From CAYUPY01 sp964446595 (GTDB taxonomy: Bacteria > Patescibacteriota > Dojkabacteria > J137 > JAEUSD01), in NCBI GenBank assembly GCA_964446595.1, contig CAYUPY010000021.1, forward strand, positions 1 to 18,310: a DNA stretch of 18,310 nucleotides, read 5' to 3'. Positions 13,889 to 18,310 of the stretch are shown piece after piece. The position numbers and the translations under genes are program-made. Below the pieces are notes generated by a model that ran no database searches, was not told the origin of the DNA, and worked only from the letters and a program-made list of their open reading frames with translations. Numbering within the stretch: the stretch's first letter is position 1; each line of letters opens with the position of its first letter.

Positions 13889-13897
13889 ATTATAGCA
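13889..13897 (-). promoter_or_regulatory. extended -10 promoter of tRNA-Arg
   Basis: On the minus strand TGCTATAAT: a perfect -10 (13889-13894) with the TGN extension. No -35 is seen. Predicted start near 13882, about eight bases before the mature tRNA. Confidence 0.6.
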
Positions 13898-13934
13898 AAT
13901 TGAGCTTATTTTTTCTTTTTTGACGGATTTTTCC

Positions 13935-13940
13935 TATAAT
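13935..13940 (+). promoter_or_regulatory. -10 box of the deacetylase-like gene (leaderless)
   Basis: A perfect TATAAT ends six bases before the ATG at 13947. It decides the start: an in-frame TTG at 13920 would put the -10 box inside the coding region. A TTGACG at 13920 is too close (9-base spacer) to be its -35. Confidence 0.6.
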
Positions 13941-13946
13941 GTAGAC

Positions 13947-15329
13947 ATGATTGAATTGACTGCCACTGAAACTATGCCTACTGAAAAGGGTTGGGAGAAG
14001 AAAATGGGTCTGATTATTGTGTTGAGCTTTATGCTGGTGGTGCTGGTATTAGCGTTGTTTCTCCTGCCTGGGGTTTTGCAGCCGCGGGCCGAGATTCTTG
14101 GTAGTGGAGGCCCGCGGCCATGCACACTAGAAGATGTAGACAATGTGTTCGTAAAAACAGGCAGGAAATGGTACCTGCTTGGTAATGAGTTGGGAGATCA
14201 ACAGAGCATCCAAGTTCAGTTTGGGTTTGAGAAGCTGGCAGATTGTAACTCCAGTTCTCTAGAGGCAACTGTGGAAATACCTGAACAGGTGATAGTCAAT
14301 TATCCTTTGAATGATGCTACTGAATACAATCACAAGATAGAATATGATCAACTTGATCCCGGTAAATATAATTTACGATTCCGGTTGAAAGAAAAAACTT
14401 CTGATGGGAGATTTAGGGAACAGGATTTTAAAGGCACTAATACGGAGGTAAATATCAGTCATCCAGTGTATGTAGTGTGGACCATGGACTGGGAGGGGAT
14501 GGACTTTAATATTAGCAACCTTGCTTTAGTAAATCAGCTTACTGAACGAGCACAAAAAGTGCCTATTTCTCACTTTTTTAACCCTCGCTACTACATTACT
14601 GACGAAGTTAGAAACGAAAGAGCTGATCAGTTTCTGAATTGGATTCTAGAGAGAAGAAACAGTCATGATGACTATGTAGGACTGCATCAGCATATGTTTT
14701 TTGACATGGTAGAGGCTTATGGGGTTGAACCAAAAAAGCAGCCAACTTGGGCTAACCGTGGCACAGGTTCGGATGTACCCTTAACAGAGTACACCTACGA
14801 GGAACAGAAAAAAATCATTGAAGGGGGGTTAAATACTCTGCGCGAAAAGGGCTTTACTAACATTCGGGCTTTTCGCGCAGGCGGATGGTTCGCCAACGAA
14901 GATACTTTGCGAGCACTTGAAGAGTTAGGATTAGATATTGATTCTTCTGGTAGAACATATTATGTACTGGGAAACGATCTTCCAGGACCTTGGCGCTTAG
15001 AGGAGAATCAACAGCCGTACTATCCCTGTCGACAGGATCAGAATTTTAACTGCGAAGGTGATTCTGCCTTTAACGTACTGGAGATGCCTAATAATGGTGG
15101 TGAATCCTGGCGATTTACTGCGAGTGAACTAGTGGAGCGGTTTACTACTAACTACCGTTCAGGCCCGGCAGAAAAAACTATCTTTGTTAATTATTTGAGT
15201 CACCCTGAAGGATTTCAGGTAGATTTTCCTAAAATGTCAGAATTGTTTGGGCATATCGACCGATTCTTGTATACTACAGATAGTGGCCCTGTAATATATA
15301 CTAACCTACATAACGCAAAAAAAGCCTGA
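13947..15329 (+). CDS. membrane-anchored polysaccharide deacetylase-like protein
   Basis: 460 residues from ATG 13947. Residues 20-43 are one TM segment, with the rest outside. Residues 44-165 are a beta-rich domain with LDPGKYNLRFRLK. From about 166 the protein looks like a divergent NodB/polysaccharide-deacetylase fold: VVWTMDWEG with D181 in the place of the catalytic Asp, YVGLHQHM with H247 and H249 as metal ligands, FRAGGW (309-314) with R310, and LRALEELGLDIDSSGR, as in long deacetylase homologues. YLSHPEGF provides a late His. These enzymes remove N- or O-acetyl groups from wall or capsule glycans. Two inverted repeats (14081-14118 and 14838-14880) lie inside; the second covers the FRAG motif. 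Gene order suggests a surface-glycan group with the following two genes. Fold moderately sure; substrate unknown. Confidence 0.8.
   Translation: MIELTATETMPTEKGWEKKMGLIIVLSFMLVVLVLALFLLPGVLQPRAEILGSGGPRPCTLEDVDNVFVKTGRKWYLLGNELGDQQSIQVQFGFEKLADCNSSSLEATVEIPEQVIVNYPLNDATEYNHKIEYDQLDPGKYNLRFRLKEKTSDGRFREQDFKGTNTEVNISHPVYVVWTMDWEGMDFNISNLALVNQLTERAQKVPISHFFNPRYYITDEVRNERADQFLNWILERRNSHDDYVGLHQHMFFDMVEAYGVEPKKQPTWANRGTGSDVPLTEYTYEEQKKIIEGGLNTLREKGFTNIRAFRAGGWFANEDTLRALEELGLDIDSSGRTYYVLGNDLPGPWRLEENQQPYYPCRQDQNFNCEGDSAFNVLEMPNNGGESWRFTASELVERFTTNYRSGPAEKTIFVNYLSHPEGFQVDFPKMSELFGHIDRFLYTTDSGPVIYTNLHNAKKA
14081..14118. repeat. intragenic GC-rich inverted repeat (10-bp arms, 18-base loop)
   Basis: GCCGCGGGCC (14081-14090) is exactly complementary to GGCCCGCGGC (14109-14118). 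It lies just after the TM segment of the deacetylase-like gene, coding a Pro/Arg/Gly-rich linker. Confidence 0.75.
14838..14880. repeat. intragenic inverted repeat (12-bp arms, 19-base loop)
   Basis: CTGCGCGAAAAG (14838-14849) is exactly complementary to CTTTTCGCGCAG (14869-14880). The right arm encodes the conserved FRAG active-site segment of the deacetylase-like protein. Confidence 0.75.
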
Positions 15330-15382
15330 GAGGCAAATAATAAATGAATTGAGAAGAAACTTTAGGTCCAGTTTTTCAAAAC

Positions 15383-17459
15383 TTGTGGTTTGAAGATGTG
15401 ATGATATTTGCCGGGGTTCTATTTTTGTGGTGGGTAGTTTATTTGTCTTGGTACCTGTATAACTTATTCACAAAAGAGAAAGTTGTAGAGCAATTAATTG
15501 CTAACGCCTCTACAAAAGAGATGCCTAAAGCATTTGTGCTCCTCAAAAAATGGGCTCACAAATTTGTACTGGTTATTCAACCTTCTCATGCCAAACTGGC
15601 TGTGTTAACCATAATTTCGTTTCTAATTATTGGGAATATTGGCTATTTCTATTTTTTCACTCGTCCTTATGTAGTATATCAGTACCCTCCTGCTGATCAA
15701 CCGTATAACAATATGGGCGAACCTATCACTGTCGTATTTAATAAACCCGTTAAACCTAGCGAATTAAGTTTTAACATCTCGGCAAATACTGAAGGTAGGA
15801 CAGAGTGGATTCCTAGTTTTAGTAACCNNNNNNNNNNACCTGCCTGGATTCTTAGATACTTACCGGGAGCTGCGATATTATCCCCAGCAGACATTGCTCC
15901 CGGATGAAAATTTTGTAGTTTACTTGGTGGGAATTGAAAGCATCACAGGCGCAGGTGGCATACATGAACATAATATTGATTTTACTGGCCCAGAAACTCC
16001 GGAAATTGTAGCCACATCTATTGAAAACAATGCTCAGGATGTATCTGTGAGTGACTCACTGCAATTGAGCTTTGATGTACCGCAACATGAGGCAGTTAGC
16101 TGGAACTTTGAGATAGACCCTCCCGTAGAGTATGAAATAATTGAAGTTAGTGACCAACAATGGGAGATTAAATTTGCTCAAGAATTACAACAAGATACGA
16201 CCTATAAACTACTTGCCGAACGAACTGTTGTGCAAAAGGACTTAGAAACTGGCTCTATTTTAAGCCAATTTGATCCTGCTGTTGCTCTAAATTTAGAATT
16301 TAAAACCACTACTCCACCTTTATTGGAAAGTGTTTCTCCTTCTGGAGATGGTGCATTACTTACCGAAGCTTTAAAGGTGCAATTTAAGGATTCTTTAATT
16401 CAAGATTCGGTGGAAAATTCGTTTAGTCTTAAACCAGAAATAGCAGGTACCTTTGAATGGGTTGATGAAAAAACTTTCACTTTTACACCTACGGATAAAT
16501 GGAAGGCTGAGACCAAATATACTATGGAATTGGCAGCTGGAATTCAGGCTAACGACGGCGGGTTTACAGAAGATGTAATTACGAATAGCTTTACAACAAT
16601 CGGTAAGGTTAGGGTTACTGAGTTTGACCCTAAAAATGGGACAGGAAACGTGAACGTAAAGGAACGCGTCGCTGTAAGGTTTGACCAACCTGTAGACCGC
16701 AAATCAGCTGAGGGTAAGTTTAGCATTAGCCCGAACTTGGCCGGTAAAATTGAGTGGAATGACAATAGTACAAGGTTAGTCTTTGTACCTAGTAATGGAT
16801 TAGGTTACAGTACTAAATATACCGTCAAAGTAGCAAGTGGGGTTAAATCCAAGCATGGACAAGATTCCGCCAAAGAGTTCACTGCCTCTTTCACTACTCA
16901 GTCAGAAATATTTATGCTGAATGTCCCTTGGTATTCCCAGCAAGAAAGATTCACCTGTAATGTAGCAAGTACCAGGATGGCTTTAGCATACAGAGGAGTT
17001 TATAAAAATGAGGCTGATATTAAATCTGGATTAGGGATTGGGCCTTCACTTAATGGAACCAGCGGTGGAGATCCTTATGTTGACTGGATTGATGGATATG
17101 GTACTTATTGGACTAATGTATCTGATTATGTAAGTGGATATCGTAAAACAAGTATCAAGCGTAATTGGAATATTACAGAACTATTGACAGAAGTAAGTAA
17201 GGGCAATCCTTCAATACTCTGGTGGCAAAATGGCTGGAGTGATTGGTACACCAAGAGCTGGACTACGAGTGGAGGGAAGCAAGTGCAGGGCTTAAATGGT
17301 ATGCATTCCGAGGTTGTAATTGGTTATAAGGGTTCAATCAGTAATCCCTCTCAGATCATAACCCGCGATCCATGGCGTGGGACTAGGTACTATGACCGTG
17401 CTTACTTTGAGCAACTTTGGACGAATAGCTTTAATAGGACTGCTGTAGTGGTGTACTAA
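15383..17459 (+). CDS. two-TM protein with SbsA-type Ig-like domains and C39-like cysteine peptidase domain, split by assembly gap
   Basis: One gene broken by ten Ns (15828-15837); joining the flanks on ACC gives 687 residues from TTG 15383. ATG 15401 and GTG 15398 are alternative starts, and no ribosome binding site decides. TM segments at about 8-28 and 71-92 place a ~40-residue loop between them and the rest outside. Several Big_5/SbsA-like Ig domains follow (about 100-200, 205-310, 312-400 and 405-500), with patterns such as VAVRFDQPVD and TKYTVKVASG. The C-terminal ~180 residues match Peptidase_C39_2-like papain-fold domains: NVPWYSQQERFTCN with catalytic Cys at 16956-16958, GMHSEVVIGY with His at 17304-17306, ITRDPW with Asp at 17367-17369, and Gln just before the Cys. 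Likely a surface cysteine peptidase held off the membrane by Ig domains. The next gene follows after one base. Confidence 0.85.
15828..15837. other. assembly gap (10 N) inside the Ig/C39 gene
   Basis: Ten Ns. The left flank ends AGTAACC and the right begins ACCTGCC; merging on ACC restores the frame (SFSN-LPGFLD). Confidence 0.9.
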
Positions 17460-17460
17460 A

Positions 17461-18279
17461 ATGGGCAGGACAATGGTGACTCACCATCCTAACCGTTTGT
17501 TCGAGATTGATGCATTACGGGCATTTGCGATTGTGTTAATGGTATTTACCCATGTGGCAATTTTCTTTTATGACTATAGCAATGACTTTTTAAGCTCATT
17601 AGCTGATTTTGGGGGCTGGGTTTGTTTTACAATTTTTCTATTTGATAGTGCCGCGGCGTTACCGCTGAGTGTGGAACACCATGGCGCGGCGGCGGTCAGA
17701 AGAGGCTTATGGCGCCGCGCCATCATCTTCTATCTTTTGTACTTACTAGTCGGGATACTTTATAGCCTTCCTTTATACGACTTACCTTCTCAACTATGGA
17801 ATATCGCTACCCTACAGACTGTACCGATTTTTGCTGACTTCATATTTGCTTTTGCACTTTTCTTTGTTGTGGCAGCACTTCTGACTTATGTTGTAGACAG
17901 CCGCAGACAAATGGTGACTATATGGATGGTAAGCATATTAGGGTTAGTCGGGGGTTATCTCTTGTACTTTGTGCCTACACTTGAATGGTTACTTCCGCTA
18001 AAATCTTGGCTGGTAGGTGGCAATGAATTACATCGCTTTCCTCTACTTCAATATTTTTTTGTTTATGCATCCGGTGTTGTATTTACCAAGTTCCACCAAC
18101 AAATTAGTGACCTCCGTAATAATTTTGCTCTGCTCTGGCTGGTAACTATTGCTAGTTTGGTAGCTATTCACTTTACAGGTTTTGAGCGCTGGCAAGCAAG
18201 TCCAGGCTTTATACTTTACGGTATTTGGGTGATTGCTATTTTAGTAACTTTAGGAATGAGACTGTCCGGAATTTTTTGA
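17461..18279 (+). CDS. multi-pass membrane acyltransferase-like protein (HGSNAT/DUF1624-like), probably frameshifted
   Basis: 272 residues to the TGA at 18277, with about seven hydrophobic segments. The N-terminal RLFEIDALRAFAIVLMVFTH (12-31) matches the RxxEIDxLRxxAI...H start of heparan-alpha-glucosaminide acetyltransferase-like (DUF1624) and acyltransferase-3-type proteins. FPLLQYFFVYASGVVF (193-208) resembles the family's FPllPw...G segment. Such proteins move acetyl groups across the membrane onto glycans. The end looks premature: after six Ts (18272-18277) the -1 frame is open to the window edge and reads KGRYSSV, like the GRYSxxxYxxH helix these proteins normally have. So the gene probably continues past 18310. 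A GC-rich inverted repeat lies at 17681-17723. It starts one base after the previous stop, so it is in the same operon. Family assignment moderate. Confidence 0.7.
   Translation: MGRTMVTHHPNRLFEIDALRAFAIVLMVFTHVAIFFYDYSNDFLSSLADFGGWVCFTIFLFDSAAALPLSVEHHGAAAVRRGLWRRAIIFYLLYLLVGILYSLPLYDLPSQLWNIATLQTVPIFADFIFAFALFFVVAALLTYVVDSRRQMVTIWMVSILGLVGGYLLYFVPTLEWLLPLKSWLVGGNELHRFPLLQYFFVYASGVVFTKFHQQISDLRNNFALLWLVTIASLVAIHFTGFERWQASPGFILYGIWVIAILVTLGMRLSGIF
17681..17723. repeat. intragenic GC-rich inverted repeat (11-bp arms, 21-base loop)
   Basis: ATGGCGCGGCG (17681-17691) is exactly complementary to CGCCGCGCCAT (17713-17723). It codes an Ala/Arg-rich cytoplasmic-looking loop in the acyltransferase-like protein. 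Confidence 0.78.
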
Positions 18280-18310
18280 AATGAGGAGAAAAGGCAGGTA
18301 CAGTAGTGTA

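Noticed and set aside
13920..13946. TTG start at 13920 for the deacetylase-like gene
   Set aside because: It would place the perfect TATAAT at 13935 inside the coding region. ATG 13947 fits the leaderless pattern.
1..18310. TGA recoded as glycine, as in some CPR lineages
   Set aside because: TGA ends the MurF-like, capA-like and deacetylase-like genes at natural lengths, with no conserved read-through.
1..18310. CRISPR arrays, insertion sequences or prophage
   Set aside because: No regularly spaced repeats, transposase, integrase or phage structural genes were seen.

Overview
The window looks like a piece of a small, AT-leaning genome of the Candidate Phyla Radiation (Patescibacteria). This is an inference from compact gene packing, several genes of divergent or CPR-like architecture, and an almost complete lack of Shine-Dalgarno sequences. 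Instead, at least six start codons sit 5-7 bases after a -10 box, so their transcripts should be leaderless. TGA is used as a normal stop, which argues against the Gracilibacteria/Absconditabacteria code. No phylum can be assigned from sequence alone. Two 10-N scaffold gaps (8592-8601 and 15828-15837) break two genes. In both cases the flanks share a few bases, and collapsing them restores one open frame.

Layout. 1-1645 (minus) is the N-terminal 548 residues of a secreted parallel beta-helix protein with a choice-of-anchor Q motif, running off the left edge. Divergent to it is an operon-like set: a Nudix hydrolase (1788), a membrane-anchored MurF-like Mur ligase (2347) and a coiled-coil/winged-helix protein (3756). 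Convergent to that is D-alanine--D-alanine ligase (ddl, 4177-5358, minus). From 5429 onward all protein genes are on the plus strand: a secreted Ser/Arg/Thr- and Pro-rich protein; a terminated short transcript or attenuator (about 6256-6336); a stand-alone RecB-like PD-(D/E)XK nuclease (6361); a short nucleotide-sugar dehydrogenase (8374); a membrane-anchored S1-family protease (9269), an overlapping membrane-anchored partner (10587) and a CapA-family phosphatase-like protein (11338); and a GH57 glycosidase (12386). After a minus-strand tRNA-Arg(UCU) come a membrane-anchored polysaccharide-deacetylase-like protein (13947), a two-TM protein with SbsA-type Ig-like domains and a C39-like cysteine peptidase domain (15383), and a multi-pass acyltransferase-like protein (17461) that is probably frameshifted near the right edge.

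The common theme is the cell envelope: peptidoglycan precursor ligases (MurF-like, Ddl), sugar-nucleotide oxidation, glycan hydrolysis, deacetylation and acylation, and secreted or anchored proteases and adhesin-like proteins. Three neighbouring surface proteins (5429, 9269, 10587) appear to share one extracytoplasmic beta-rich domain.

The least expected feature is a set of perfect, mostly GC-rich inverted repeats inside otherwise AT-leaning coding sequences. The clearest are a 36-bp perfect palindrome in the capA-like gene and 13-15-bp stems with 3-6-base loops in the MurF-like, ddl and protease genes. They keep the reading frame and overlap conserved protein motifs. The second point of interest is the 6187-6336 region, where tandem TGTGNNNCACA boxes overlap a promoter that leads into a strong intrinsic terminator just upstream of the nuclease gene.
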